Assembly: GCA_903851035.1 (NCBI GenBank)
Contig: CAINND010000060.1
Coordinates: 62,001-126,000, forward strand
Direction: 5' to 3'
Length of the DNA: 64,000 bases
Source of the DNA: an uncultured Acidobacteriota bacterium
Lineage (GTDB): Bacteria; Acidobacteriota; Terriglobia; Terriglobales; Acidobacteriaceae
Shown here: positions 26,789-35,900 of the stretch, one piece after another
Numbering within the stretch: position 1 is the first letter of the stretch
How the letters are laid out: each line of letters begins with the position of its first letter
Notes under the pieces: generated by a model
Told to the model about the DNA's origin: nothing
What the model saw: only the letters and a program-made list of their open reading frames with translations
Databases searched by the model: none
Position numbers and translations under genes: made by a program

Positions 26789-28165
26789 TTATTCGATGAT
26801 CCAATCCGAGCGCAGCATGGTCTCAAAGCGCGTGCTCTCCTTGCGAAAGGCCAACTGGATGGTGTCCGTGGGGCCGTTGCGCTGCTTGGCCACAATGATC
26901 TTGGCCTTGCCTTCCAGCTCGGGACGCGTGCGGTCGTAGTACTCCGGCCGGTAGATGAACATCACGATATCGGCGTCCTGCTCGATGGAGCCGGATTCGC
27001 GCAGATCGCTCAGCTTGGGCTCCGTGTCTTTGCCGCGGGTCTCCGGAGCGCGGCTCAACTGCGACAGCGCAATCACCGGAACCTTCAATTCCTTGGCAAT
27101 CGCCTTCAGTCCGCGAGAGATGGCGGAAACTTCCTGCGTGCGGTTTTCATAGCGGCGTCCGCCCGGCGCGCTTGCGCTCATCAGTTGCAGGTAGTCGATG
27201 ACGATCAGATCCAGTCCGGTCTTGTCTCCGGCCTTGCGCCGAGCCTTCGCCCGCAGCTCGGTCAGGCTGATGCCCGGCGTGTCGTCAATAAAGATGGGTG
27301 CCTGTACCAGCTTGTCCAGTGCGCCGCGCAGCTTGCCAACGTCTTCCTTGCCCAAAAAGCCGGTGCGCATCTTGTGAGCGTCCACCCGCGCCTGACTGCA
27401 CAGCATGCGGTTCAGCAGCGCTTCCTTTGACATTTCCAGGCTGAACACCGCCACGCTCTTGCCGCTAAGGATCGCCGCGTTCTCCGCGATGTTGATGGCC
27501 AACGCGGTTTTTCCCATCGAGGGGCGGGCGGCGATGATGATCAGGTCGCTCTTCTGCAACCCGCTGGTCATCTCGTCCAGGTCCTGGTAGTGCGTCTCAA
27601 CGCCAGTGATGCGCCCGCCACGCTGGAAGAGCTTGTCGAGATTGCCCTCGAAGCTCTCCATGCTGATCGTCTTGATGTCGGTCAGTTGGGTGCCGCTGCG
27701 CTCTTCGCTGATGTTGAAGATGCTGCTCTCGGCCGAATCAATGACCTCGGCCGCCGTGCTGGCCTGCTCCAGCGCCTGGCTGATGACGCCGTTGGCGGCG
27801 TGGATCAGGTTGCGTAGCATGGCCTTGTCGCGCACAATCCGCACGTAGTGCTCAATCGAGCTGCGCCGCGGCACGCCATCGGTCAGCGAGGCCAGATACG
27901 CCGCGCCGCCCACCGCCTCCAGTTCCTTGTAGCGCAGCAATTCTTCGGTCAGCGTGACAATGTCAATCGGACGGTTGTTCTCGCTGAGGTCGGCAATGCG
28001 CTGGTAGATGCGGCGATGCGCGTCCAGGTGGAAGTGATCCGCCTTCAGCGAGCTGAGCGCCTCGTTCTGCAACGTATTGTCCAGCAGGATAGCGCCCAGA
28101 ATGGAGCGCTCAGCCTCGGGGCTCGAGGGCATACCGCGTTCGAGACTGTAATCCGTAGTGGCCAT
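26789..28165 (-). CDS. dnaB: Replicative DNA helicase DnaB
   Basis: The 458-residue protein has the N-terminal primase-interaction domain (PSSPEAERSILGAILLDN) and the RecA-like motor. Walker A is ARPSMGKTALA near residue 210; H1a-like VFSLEMSKE, Walker B LDLIVIDYLQLM, and VPVIALSQLSR with the arginine finger region follow. DnaB unwinds DNA ahead of the replication fork. ATG 28165 has only a weak ribosome binding site. No intein is present. alr lies 109 bp downstream on the same strand. Confidence 0.97.
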   Translation of the reverse strand: MATTDYSLERGMPSSPEAERSILGAILLDNTLQNEALSSLKADHFHLDAHRRIYQRIADLSENNRPIDIVTLTEELLRYKELEAVGGAAYLASLTDGVPRRSSIEHYVRIVRDKAMLRNLIHAANGVISQALEQASTAAEVIDSAESSIFNISEERSGTQLTDIKTISMESFEGNLDKLFQRGGRITGVETHYQDLDEMTSGLQKSDLIIIAARPSMGKTALAINIAENAAILSGKSVAVFSLEMSKEALLNRMLCSQARVDAHKMRTGFLGKEDVGKLRGALDKLVQAPIFIDDTPGISLTELRAKARRKAGDKTGLDLIVIDYLQLMSASAPGGRRYENRTQEVSAISRGLKAIAKELKVPVIALSQLSRAPETRGKDTEPKLSDLRESGSIEQDADIVMFIYRPEYYDRTRPELEGKAKIIVAKQRNGPTDTIQLAFRKESTRFETMLRSDWIIE

Positions 28166-28825
28166 ATCTTCTGCTGACTCCGCCGCCCGTTTGCCGCCGG
28201 CGGCTCCTTCACATCCCCGATGTTAGTGCGGACCAGCCGGGGCGAAAAGGGCGGCTCTGTGGAAAGCCCGCTAACCGACTCCCGGCAAAGGCGAAAAAAT
28301 CTTTTGCTTAGAAATATGGCCCGGAGAGGCCAGCCAGCCTCTCCGGGCCGGAACGGTGCGCCGTCGTGCGCGTGGTTGAGCTTATCTCCGCCGCCTTTGC
28401 GGAAACCGGGAGCCCGGGCCTCGGTCTTCCTCCGCGGACTTTGGTCCGTTCCCGGAGGCCCGATGGGCCCGGCTCCCCTGCCGATGCGTATAGCTGGCGA
28501 CCCTGTTGCCAAGGGGGTAGGGGGGATTCACGTTTGTGGCGGCTGGCCGTCCACCGTCGGCTGCGATTGCTCGCGCCGTCTCCGGTGGCACACCCGGCTT
28601 TTCAGCCCGGCTGCCTGCGCCCTTGCGCTTGATTCCACCCTGCCTGTTTCGCCGCCGCCCGCATCGGGAAGCGCCACGCGCGGCCAGTGCGCCGTCCGCG
28701 TTGACCTAAGAGTGCAATAGCCGGCGCATGGACGGTATGGAAATCTCCCCGGCCGGTGTGGGAATGCTGTTGCTAAGCGGAAATTGCTGTGGAGCACTGT
28801 GGAAAAGCGCGGTGCAATCGTCGCA
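28166..28825. other. 660-bp structured intergenic region
   Basis: No open frame here looks coding. Two strong inverted repeats stand out: a 13-bp perfect stem at 28318-28349 (GGCCCGGAGAGGC/GCCTCTCCGGGCC) and a long imperfect rod at about 28408-28477 (GGGAGCC pairing with GGCTCCC, with inner pairs including CCTCCG/CGGAGG). The first is followed on the minus strand, after about 14 bases, by a T-rich tract, so it may end the transcript of the 28826-29353 gene. An unrecognised structured RNA is possible. It does not match tmRNA, SRP or RNase P RNA. Confidence 0.45.
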
Positions 28826-29353
28826 TCAGGGCTTGGGCTCCGGCTCAATGTACTCGCGGAAGCGCCGGAAGAGCCGCAGCGAGGCATCCACCTCATGATC
28901 CTCGCGACTGCCGCCCTCTTTGCGTGAGCCCTTTGGCAGCTCGCTGCCCGCCCACAGTACGGCGCCGTCATGGGCATCCCGTATGAAGAGCCGGATGTTG
29001 ATCACCGCGCCGCTGACCAGGACCTCGTGCCGCGCGGGGTTCGGGCCGCCGCCGCTGACTTCAAAGCCGGAGTTGGCCAGCACGCCCTCAATGCTCACCA
29101 CCATGTCGGCATCTTCGCGGCGATTCACCACGCGATAGCGTCCCCAGCCCCGAAAGGCCTCGTCAATGATGTCGTTCGGTATCCTGCCGCCGGAGTGGGT
29201 GATCAAGATGGTGCGCGCGTTCATCATGCGCAACTTCGGTGAAACCACGGTGCGGGGAGCCTCCTGCGCCGTGGCCGCCGCCACCAGCACCAGCCACAGC
29301 CCGGCCATGCCCCATATCATCGCCGCAGGGATCAGTCGTCGAGAGAATTTCAT
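28826..29353 (-). CDS. Exported protein of unknown function
   Basis: The 175-residue protein has an N-terminal signal/anchor (hydrophobic run ending near ATAQEA). The mature part has the pattern IIDEAFRGWGRYRVVNRREDADMVVSIEG and later VINIRLFIRDAHDGAVLWAGSE, resembling DUF4136-type exported lipoprotein-like domains, but without the Cys. The C-terminus is strongly charged. AAGGGGG precedes its ATG. It lies 24 bp upstream of no gene but 24 bp after the cytochrome stop, so it may be co-transcribed with the two cytochromes from the right. Confidence 0.72.
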   Translation of the reverse strand: MKFSRRLIPAAMIWGMAGLWLVLVAAATAQEAPRTVVSPKLRMMNARTILITHSGGRIPNDIIDEAFRGWGRYRVVNRREDADMVVSIEGVLANSGFEVSGGGPNPARHEVLVSGAVINIRLFIRDAHDGAVLWAGSELPKGSRKEGGSREDHEVDASLRLFRRFREYIEPEPKP

Positions 29354-29377
29354 GGCAAGCCCCCTTTCCAGGAGCTC

Positions 29378-29707
29378 CTACCAGGTCTTCAAATACTTGG
29401 CCATGGCGTCAATTTGGAAATCGGTGGCCTTCACCTGGTGCATCACGCCAAAGCCGGGATTCAGCGGCTTGCGCCCCAGCTTCTTGTACACGGCCTCGGG
29501 GTCGCGGATGAAATCCACCACCGTCTTTTCGTCGTACTGCGGCAGGATGCGCGCCAGGTTCGGTCCGCCGCCGCTCAAATGGCAACTGGCGCAGCCCAGC
29601 CGCGCAAAGCTCTCCTTGCCAACCTCCAGCTCATAGCTGTGTACGGCGGCCCATACGGCAAACACCGCAATCGGCACCAGGATGATCCACTTCCACAAAC
29701 GGCCCAC
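29378..29707 (-). CDS. Membrane-anchored mono-heme cytochrome c
   Basis: The 109-residue protein has one N-terminal membrane helix (LWKWIILVPIAVFAVWAAV), a single CASCH heme motif and a candidate distal Met in NPGFGVMHQVKAT. It is a class I cytochrome c held on the outer face of the inner membrane, probably an electron carrier. GTG 29707 is chosen because AGGA lies seven bases upstream. Its closest relative here is the next gene upstream, with the same architecture and shared patterns SCHLxGG, GxxPLNxG and KATxxxI. Confidence 0.85.
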   Translation of the reverse strand: MGRLWKWIILVPIAVFAVWAAVHSYELEVGKESFARLGCASCHLSGGGPNLARILPQYDEKTVVDFIRDPEAVYKKLGRKPLNPGFGVMHQVKATDFQIDAMAKYLKTW

Positions 29708-29773
29708 TGGCAATTCCTCGCAATCGTTGGAAAAATGATGTGCGGCGCGTTGCGCCAAAAACAACAGCTGCGC

Positions 29774-30109
29774 CTACTGCTGCGCCGCCAAAAAGTACGA
29801 CAGCATTTCGATCTCGTGCTCGGTGGCCTTCGGCCGCGGCATCGTCGTGTAGCCCGCGTTCAGCGGCCTCTTCCCCTTGCGCGCGTACACCGCGTCCGGG
29901 TTGGTGATGAACTCCTTGATGGTGGCGCGGTCGTACTTGTTGCCCACATGCTCCAGCGAAGGCGCGCCGCCCGCCAGATGGCAGCTCGGGCAGGTCAGCC
30001 GCTCAAAGGTCTTGCGCCCCTCGGTAACCCGGTAATTCTGAAAAAAAATGGCGCCGCAGGCCGCCAGCCAAACCACCAGCGCAACCCCATGCCATGGGCG
30101 GAATTTCAT
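29774..30109 (-). CDS. Membrane-anchored mono-heme cytochrome c (paralogue)
   Basis: The 111-residue protein has an N-terminal helix (HGVALVVWLAACGAIFF), heme motif CPSCH and a candidate axial Met in NAGYTTMPRPKATE. ATG 30109 follows AGGAG with eight bases between. It lies 66 bp upstream of the paralogous cytochrome, pointing to a tandem duplication. The small size suggests shuttle cytochromes rather than oxidase subunits; no oxidase or reductase gene is adjacent. Confidence 0.85.
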   Translation of the reverse strand: MKFRPWHGVALVVWLAACGAIFFQNYRVTEGRKTFERLTCPSCHLAGGAPSLEHVGNKYDRATIKEFITNPDAVYARKGKRPLNAGYTTMPRPKATEHEIEMLSYFLAAQQ

Positions 30110-30225
30110 GATCCCGGCTCCTTGCCAACCCCTTGAGTATGCCTGAAAGCTCCTCGCCGGAAAAGCAGGAATCCGCCCCCGCACTTGGAGCACACGGCGC
30201 GCCTCCGGTAAGCTCTAGGGCGGCA

Positions 30226-31392
30226 ATGCTCATGCATCTATTCCAACTCGCGGCGCAATGCGCAGCCGGACTCTTTGCCCTGCTCGCCGCCTGCGGCCTG
30301 GGTTACCTGGGGCTGTCGCTGTGGAGCGAGTTGCGCTGGCTCACCGAGCCCCGTCCGGCGCCTGCGGACTTCACTCCGCCCATCAGCATCCTCAAGCCCC
30401 TGCGCGGCACCGACCGCCAAATGTACGAGGGCTTTCGCTCGCACTGCCTGCAGGACTACCCCGACTACGAGATTCTCTTCGGCGTCAGCCGCGCCGACGA
30501 CGAGGCCATCGCCGAGGTCGAGCGCCTGCAACGAGAGTTCCCCACCTGTCGCATCCGCCTGCTGCTGTGCACCGACGAACTGGGCAGCAACCGCAAGGTC
30601 AGCACCCTCGTCCAAATGCTGCGCCACGCCGCGCACGACTTTATTCTCATCAACGACAGCGACATCCGCGTCGCCCCCGACTACCTCCGCCGCATCGTGG
30701 CCCCCATGCGCGATCCCCAAGTTGGACTGGTCACCACCCTCTACCGCGCGGGCAGCGGCGGCAGCCTGGCCAGTCGCGTCGAGGCCATCACCATCGCCAC
30801 CGACTTCGCCGGTGGAGTCCTTTGCGCGCGCCAGATGGAAGGCGGCCTGCACTTCGGACTCGGCAGCACGTTGGCCTTCCCGCGCGCGACCTGCCAATCC
30901 ATCGGAGGCCTGGAGGCGCTCCTCGACCACCTCGCCGACGATCACGAACTCGGCAAGATGATCGCCGCCAAGGGCTACCGCTGCATTCTCAGTGACGTTG
31001 TGGTGGAAACCTTCCTGCCCGGCTACGGCTGGCGCGCCATGATCCAGCATCAGCTCCGCTGGGCCCGCACCGTGCGCGACCTGCGCAAGTGGGGCTACCT
31101 CGGCCTGCTGATGACCTTCGCTCTGCCCTGGGCGCTGCTGGCCGCGCTCTGCGCCTCGGGTGCCGCGTGGTCTTTCGTCCTGTTGGGGATCGTCGCGGCC
31201 GCGCGCTTCGCCTCGGCCGCCCTGCTCGCCGGACCAATCCTGCACGACCGCCACGCCCTGCGCGATCTCTGGCTGGTTCCCCTGCGAGACGTCATCGGCC
31301 TTGCCATCTGGTTCGCCAGCTTTGCCGGAGACACAATCCTATGGCGCGGCGAACGCTTCCACCTGAAAGACGGACGCCTCACCAAGGCTTAG
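30226..31392 (+). CDS. HpnI-like (GT21, ceramide glucosyltransferase-type) glycosyltransferase
   Basis: The 388-residue membrane protein has an N-terminal helix, a GT-A domain with ISILKPLRG, NDSDIRVAPDYL (metal-binding D-x-D), DDHELGK and the QLRWART motif matching (Q/R)xxRW of GT21, then several C-terminal helices. Family members add glucosyl groups to ceramide or, as HpnI, N-acetylglucosamine to bacteriohopanetetrol; the latter suits hopanoid-rich acidobacteria. ATG 30226 follows AGGGCGG; ATG 30232 is equally possible. It is divergent from the cytochromes. A second family member lies at 32103-33374. Confidence 0.85.
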   Translation: MLMHLFQLAAQCAAGLFALLAACGLGYLGLSLWSELRWLTEPRPAPADFTPPISILKPLRGTDRQMYEGFRSHCLQDYPDYEILFGVSRADDEAIAEVERLQREFPTCRIRLLLCTDELGSNRKVSTLVQMLRHAAHDFILINDSDIRVAPDYLRRIVAPMRDPQVGLVTTLYRAGSGGSLASRVEAITIATDFAGGVLCARQMEGGLHFGLGSTLAFPRATCQSIGGLEALLDHLADDHELGKMIAAKGYRCILSDVVVETFLPGYGWRAMIQHQLRWARTVRDLRKWGYLGLLMTFALPWALLAALCASGAAWSFVLLGIVAAARFASAALLAGPILHDRHALRDLWLVPLRDVIGLAIWFASFAGDTILWRGERFHLKDGRLTKA

Positions 31393-31491
31393 CGTTTATC
31401 CCTCCCATCTGGGAGTTTTCTTTTCCTAGTTGGTTTTATTCTAGTTCGCCTTGTTGAGTCGTCTTACACTGGCTGCAAGGAGATGGCTACG

Positions 31492-32049
31492 ATGAGATCG
31501 CCCCTGCAAGCCTTGCATCAATATCGCGCCAAGAATCCTGTTAGTTCAATTGTCATAATTCTAATGTCGGTTGTTATCATCTTGGCTGAGTTTGGCTGGC
31601 TTACGAATGCAGTCTACTACCACTTAGTACATGGTCAATATGCTCAACTCGGAGACCTAAATATTCAGGTTCCTTTTTGTTACAGTCTCCATAGGACGTC
31701 GGATTATGTGACGTTATTCCGTGGAGTGCACACGCCGCAATCACAGATAATAATAGATAAATTTAAAGATAATTCTGCACCGCATTCGAATCCGGAGACG
31801 ACATATGTCAAATTCAGAGATGAGGTATTACTAAGAATTCACGCACAACGCTTGGTCAATGAAAGCGTCATCAGCAGCAAGATTGGCCCCATGCACTGCT
31901 TCGTGGCACTAATCAGTGATAACAAGTATCACGCCGTCTGCCAAAGCGATAATGACAAGGTAGTTGTTGGTTATATTGGAATTTGGAAGAATTTGGACGA
32001 TTTATACAATGTCGCTCAAAATATAGAACTGACAAGTAAGAAGCCATGA
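31492..32049 (+). CDS. AT-rich orphan membrane-anchored protein
   Basis: The 185-residue protein has one N-terminal hydrophobic helix (SSIVIILMSVVIILAEFGWL) and an outer domain with three Cys. No family was recognised. Its codons are visibly AT-richer (many ATA, TTA, AAT) than the flanking glycosyltransferases, suggesting recent transfer. AAGGAG is placed ideally for ATG 31492, whereas the upstream ATG 31483 overlaps that site. Sense-oriented with the HpnI-like gene, about 100 bp after it. Confidence 0.65.
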   Translation: MRSPLQALHQYRAKNPVSSIVIILMSVVIILAEFGWLTNAVYYHLVHGQYAQLGDLNIQVPFCYSLHRTSDYVTLFRGVHTPQSQIIIDKFKDNSAPHSNPETTYVKFRDEVLLRIHAQRLVNESVISSKIGPMHCFVALISDNKYHAVCQSDNDKVVVGYIGIWKNLDDLYNVAQNIELTSKKP

Positions 32050-32102
32050 ATCGCATTTGTTGTTATTGAAATGTAATTTCTCATGGCAGCAGAATGCACC
32101 GC

Positions 32103-33374
32103 CTAATATTTCTTACTCCGTCCCACGGCCACAATCCTTCCACCGGGGGTAAACAGATACCGTTCTCCGCGCCAGTAAAACGCGCTGCCGCCCGCGTAGC
32201 TTGCCACCCACAGGCAGAACCCCAAAAGGTCGCGCACAGGATACAGCCAGCAGAGCTTCCACGCCCGCCGGTCGCCAATCACCCGCCCGCCCACATACGC
32301 CGCCTGCCACACGCGGCTCGCAATGCTCCACGCAAACAGCGCAAGGCCGAACCACGGCCAGCCCATGCCGAAGCCCATCGCCAGCGCCAGCAGCCCAAAG
32401 GGCGTGCCAAAGGTCATCCCCGTGCCAAGGTGCCCCCACGGACGCGAATACCTTGTGCTCTGCATCCAGCGCAGTTGCCCGCCCAGCGAGCGGCGCATAC
32501 TGGTCTCGGCCAGCACATGGCCCACCCGCACCGTGCTCAGCCGCACCTGGTAGCCCTCTTCGGCTACGCGCGCGCCCAGCACAAAATCATCGGAGTAATA
32601 CTCGGCGGCCACGCCGATGCCGCCAATCTTTTCCAGCGCCTCACGCCGCACGGCCATCACCGCGCCCAGGGCAAAGCGCATTCCCTCCAGCATCTCGGCC
32701 GTCAGCACGCCGCTCGGCATCTCCACGCTCATGCCAAGCGCCTCCAAGGTGGACCACACTCCCCTGGCCGGAATGCCGCGATAGAGGCACGTCACCAGCC
32801 CCACCTGTGAATCAGCAAACGGACTCACCACGCGCCGCAGAAAATCCGGCTCCACCAATATGTCGCTGTCACTGATGACCAGCACTTCGCCCGTGGCGTG
32901 GGCCATCATCTTTTCCAGCGACCACACCTTGGCGCTCGGCCATTGCGGCTCGCCGCTGTAAACCATCGTCGCCTTCACCAGCGGATAGCGCGCGCGCAGC
33001 CCTTCCACCACCGCAACCGCCGCATCGTCCTGGTTGCGGCAGCCAAAGATGATTTCGATATCCTCATACTGCTGGCGGAAGAAGCACTCCAGATTTTCTT
33101 CCAGCCGCGGCTCGGCCCCGTGCAAGGGCTTTAGGATGGTGACCTTCGGCAGGATCGTCGCTACGGGCGCAACGCCCTGCTCCGCCTTCTGCGCACTTTC
33201 TTCCTGCAAAATCCTCTCGCGGAAACCCCGCGCCGCCTTCAAGGCTATGGCCAGAAATATCGTCGAGGCCAGCGTCCCGCCCACGGCCACGCCCATCCCC
33301 AATATCCACACCACAAGCGGCACCTGCGCCAGCAGCGCTGGGACAAAAAACGAAATGGTCATTCCCGCCATCAT
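32103..33374 (-). CDS. Second HpnI-like (GT21-type) glycosyltransferase
   Basis: The 423-residue protein has an N-terminal helix, GT-A motifs VTILKPLHG, ISDSDILVEPDFL, YYSDDFVLGARV and QLRWMQSTR, plus C-terminal helices ending in RGERYLF. These align part by part with the gene at 30226-31392. Start ATG 33374 overlaps the stop of the upstream ArnT-like gene (CGATGATG), indicating translational coupling. An additional linker (QEESAQKAEQGV) precedes the catalytic domain. It probably glycosylates a hopanoid or other membrane lipid. Confidence 0.87.
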   Translation of the reverse strand: MMAGMTISFFVPALLAQVPLVVWILGMGVAVGGTLASTIFLAIALKAARGFRERILQEESAQKAEQGVAPVATILPKVTILKPLHGAEPRLEENLECFFRQQYEDIEIIFGCRNQDDAAVAVVEGLRARYPLVKATMVYSGEPQWPSAKVWSLEKMMAHATGEVLVISDSDILVEPDFLRRVVSPFADSQVGLVTCLYRGIPARGVWSTLEALGMSVEMPSGVLTAEMLEGMRFALGAVMAVRREALEKIGGIGVAAEYYSDDFVLGARVAEEGYQVRLSTVRVGHVLAETSMRRSLGGQLRWMQSTRYSRPWGHLGTGMTFGTPFGLLALAMGFGMGWPWFGLALFAWSIASRVWQAAYVGGRVIGDRRAWKLCWLYPVRDLLGFCLWVASYAGGSAFYWRGERYLFTPGGRIVAVGRSKKY

Positions 33375-35176
33375 CGCTGGTTCACCACAATCACCTTGCC
33401 TCCGCTGCGTGCCACCAACTTGTAACCGCCCCTGCGCAGCATCGCCGGCAGTTCGCTCTCCTGGCTGAAGACGTATACCCGCCCGCCGCTCCACAACCGC
33501 GCAAAACTCGCATCATCCTCAAACACCTGCGGCGCATCCGGAAACAGCGAGCCGTAATACAGGTTCCCATTCTCCCGCGAGTTCAGCACATGCAGCGGCA
33601 GGTGTCCGTAAAAGCTCAAGGTGGAGGCATCCTCATACGCGCCGTTCACCACCACCACATCGCCCTTTTGCCAGCGCTCGACCAGCGCGTCACTCAGCGC
33701 CCGCGAGCCAAGGATGGGTGCGAACTTCACCAGCGCCCCATGCACCGCCGTCAGCGACACCAGCATCATCACCGCCAGCACCATGTTGGACAACATCACC
33801 CGCCCGCCACGCCGCCACCACCAGCACAGCAGCCCGCCCACGGGCAACACAACGCCCAGCGCCATCAACTCCACGCGGAATAACCCCATCGCGCGCGGCG
33901 TCAGGTCGAAGATGTGGCCAAAGCTCAGCGCGTACTCCGTTGGATTGCGCGTCAGCAGTTCGGCCAGCTCGCTCTGCGGTGGCACCCGTTGCGCCCACCA
34001 CAGCAATGCCCACATGGCCGCGCCCAGCGCGCAGCACACCACGGCCAGCGCCACGGCAACGCGCCGGCCGCTGCGCCGCTCCGGAGAATTCGCATCCGAC
34101 CGCTCTTCGCGACTCATCCACGCGCCCACAATCAACGCCAGCGGAGGCAGCGCGGGCAGCACGTAATACTCCTGCCGCGTGCTGAAGCTGAAAAATCCCA
34201 TCACTACCAGCACCGCCACGGCCATCACCAGCAGCGCGCGGCCGGACGGTGTGGCGGCATCGCGCCCACGCCACGGCACCGCCCGCAGCGCACGCCACAA
34301 AAAAGCCGTCCACGGCAGCAGAAACAGCACGGCCAGCGCCCAGAACAAAACCAGCGGCACCGTGTCGTAATCCCGTGGAAATCTCTTGTCTAGATAACGC
34401 AAGAAATGTTCGTTGATAAAGTAGAACCAGAAAAATCCCTTCGCCGCTCCAGCCGCCGGATTCCTCACGGAGGCCACAACGTGCCACGGCACCGCCACCG
34501 CGAAGAAGATCGCAGCGCTCGACCACAGCCGCATCCGAAGCAGGTGTCGCAGGTTGCGCGTGACGAGCAAATATCCCAGCACAATCGCCGTGGGAAACAC
34601 CACGCCAATCAACCCCTTGGTCAGCACATTCAAGGCCGTCATCAGGGCCAATCCCCAGCACGCTGCGCGCCCTGGCCGAGGGCCCTCAAAGGTCAGCAGG
34701 AAGCAATGCAGCCCCAGCATCAGCCACAAGGCCACCAGAATGTCGGGAATCAAAATCCGCGTGTAGATGTAGGGCCCAAACGACAGCCCCATGGCCAGCG
34801 CCGCGTACAGCCCGGCCGCGTCGTCAAAGTAATGACGCCCCACCTGCCAGCAAGCCAGCAGCAGCCACAGCACGCCCACGCACAGCGGCACGCGCGCCGC
34901 CCAGTCCGTCACGCCAAACACCGTGTAGCTGGCGGCCATCGCCCAATACAGCAGCGGAGCCTTCTCCAGATAGCGCAGCCCGTTCACATACAACGTGCTC
35001 CAGTCGCCGCGCTGCAACATCTCGCGCGCGGCCTCGGCGTGCACGCTGTCGGCGTCGTCCAGCAGCGGAGGTGCCCACACTCCCGGCACATACAGCAGAA
35101 GCCACAGCAGCACAATCAGCCCGACGCAAAGCACGGGCCTCACAGCGCGGCAATCATCCTCGCATTCCTGTGCCAT
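33371..35176 (-). CDS. ArnT-like / GT39-GT83 polyprenyl-phosphate glycosyltransferase
   Basis: The 601-residue polytopic protein has the GT83 first-loop motif LDDADSVHAEAAREML with acidic residues followed by RYLEKAPLLYWAMA, and about eleven membrane helices. The periplasmic C-terminal part ends VARSGGKVIVVNQR. ArnT moves 4-amino-arabinose from undecaprenyl phosphate to lipid A; others use different sugars, so substrate is open. ATG 35176 is chosen as the start just before the hydrophobic N-terminus; upstream codons are low-quality. It overlaps the HpnI-like gene by 4 bp, so the two probably act on the same lipid-modification route. Confidence 0.85.
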   Translation of the reverse strand: MAQECEDDCRAVRPVLCVGLIVLLWLLLYVPGVWAPPLLDDADSVHAEAAREMLQRGDWSTLYVNGLRYLEKAPLLYWAMAASYTVFGVTDWAARVPLCVGVLWLLLACWQVGRHYFDDAAGLYAALAMGLSFGPYIYTRILIPDILVALWLMLGLHCFLLTFEGPRPGRAACWGLALMTALNVLTKGLIGVVFPTAIVLGYLLVTRNLRHLLRMRLWSSAAIFFAVAVPWHVVASVRNPAAGAAKGFFWFYFINEHFLRYLDKRFPRDYDTVPLVLFWALAVLFLLPWTAFLWRALRAVPWRGRDAATPSGRALLVMAVAVLVVMGFFSFSTRQEYYVLPALPPLALIVGAWMSREERSDANSPERRSGRRVAVALAVVCCALGAAMWALLWWAQRVPPQSELAELLTRNPTEYALSFGHIFDLTPRAMGLFRVELMALGVVLPVGGLLCWWWRRGGRVMLSNMVLAVMMLVSLTAVHGALVKFAPILGSRALSDALVERWQKGDVVVVNGAYEDASTLSFYGHLPLHVLNSRENGNLYYGSLFPDAPQVFEDDASFARLWSGGRVYVFSQESELPAMLRRGGYKLVARSGGKVIVVNQR

Positions 35177-35235
35177 GGCAGAGCTTTGATTATACGTTTG
35201 AGAATTATCTCTTCGGGCGCGACTCGCGCTGGGAT

Positions 35236-35505
35236 TTATTTTGCGGCAGTCAACTCGGTCATATGCAGCCCCATGCCGGCCTTTAAATATCCCTTGCGAC
35301 GGAACCAGTCGGTCATGCGCTCGTCCAACAACTCCAGCGGCACGCGAGAGCCAATCTCGATCAGCCCATCGGCCACCGGCAGCGTGTCGTCGAAGACTGA
35401 ATCGTTGGTAAAACTGCGCATGGCAAAGTTGTCCAGCCACTTCAGCGGCGCCGGAATGGCCACTCCAGCCTCGTCGTACTCAACGCGAATCCTGCGGGCA
35501 AACAT
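35236..35505 (-). CDS. Small conserved-looking cytoplasmic protein, unknown function
   Basis: The 89-residue protein (FARRIRVEYDEAGV, SRVPLELLDERMTDWFRRKGYL) has no signal or membrane segment and a balanced, folded-looking composition. No family was recognised. It lies 59 bp upstream of the ArnT-like gene on the same strand and may belong to that transcript. Confidence 0.6.
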   Translation of the reverse strand: MFARRIRVEYDEAGVAIPAPLKWLDNFAMRSFTNDSVFDDTLPVADGLIEIGSRVPLELLDERMTDWFRRKGYLKAGMGLHMTELTAAK

Positions 35506-35550
35506 AGTGGACAGTATAGAACCCGGTGAGAAGGTAGGGCGCCGGAAGAA

Positions 35551-35874
35551 TTAGGGTGAGGGTCGAAATCCAGATCTTATCCATCGTGACAGGAAAAGCA
35601 GGCTATATACAGAAAGCCAGCCAAATGGGATTGGTACGAGGCCATACAGTGCGGCGTATTCCCAGTGATACTGCGTAGCCGACCGCCAATTTCTATCAAA
35701 CTGTTGAGAGCAGTCCTCATGATTGGCACGTGGTTCGTCAACACATGCCTGATATACATCCCGAGCCCAGTCACCTTGATGGAGGCCATGCTCATTTCCC
35801 ACATAAGCTCCATACAAGAGCCAAACGATAGATGCTACAACTCCGATACGCTGCCATCCGTTAAGACGCATCAT
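35551..35874 (-). CDS. Small membrane protein, unknown function
   Basis: The 107-residue protein has two hydrophobic segments (RIGVVASIVWLLYGAYVG and YGLVPIPFGWLSVYSLLFLSRW) flanking a loop with two Cys. This layout recurs in small inner-membrane proteins of many bacteria. It is AT-richer than its neighbours. Not recognised as a known family. Confidence 0.6.
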   Translation of the reverse strand: MMRLNGWQRIGVVASIVWLLYGAYVGNEHGLHQGDWARDVYQACVDEPRANHEDCSQQFDRNWRSATQYHWEYAALYGLVPIPFGWLSVYSLLFLSRWIRSGFRPSP

Positions 35875-35900
35875 GAATCGCCCTCGCAGCGCTGAGAAAC

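Noticed and set aside
28408-28760. Possible tmRNA or SRP RNA
   Set aside because: No tRNA-like ends, no tag frame and no SRP tetraloop motif were found.
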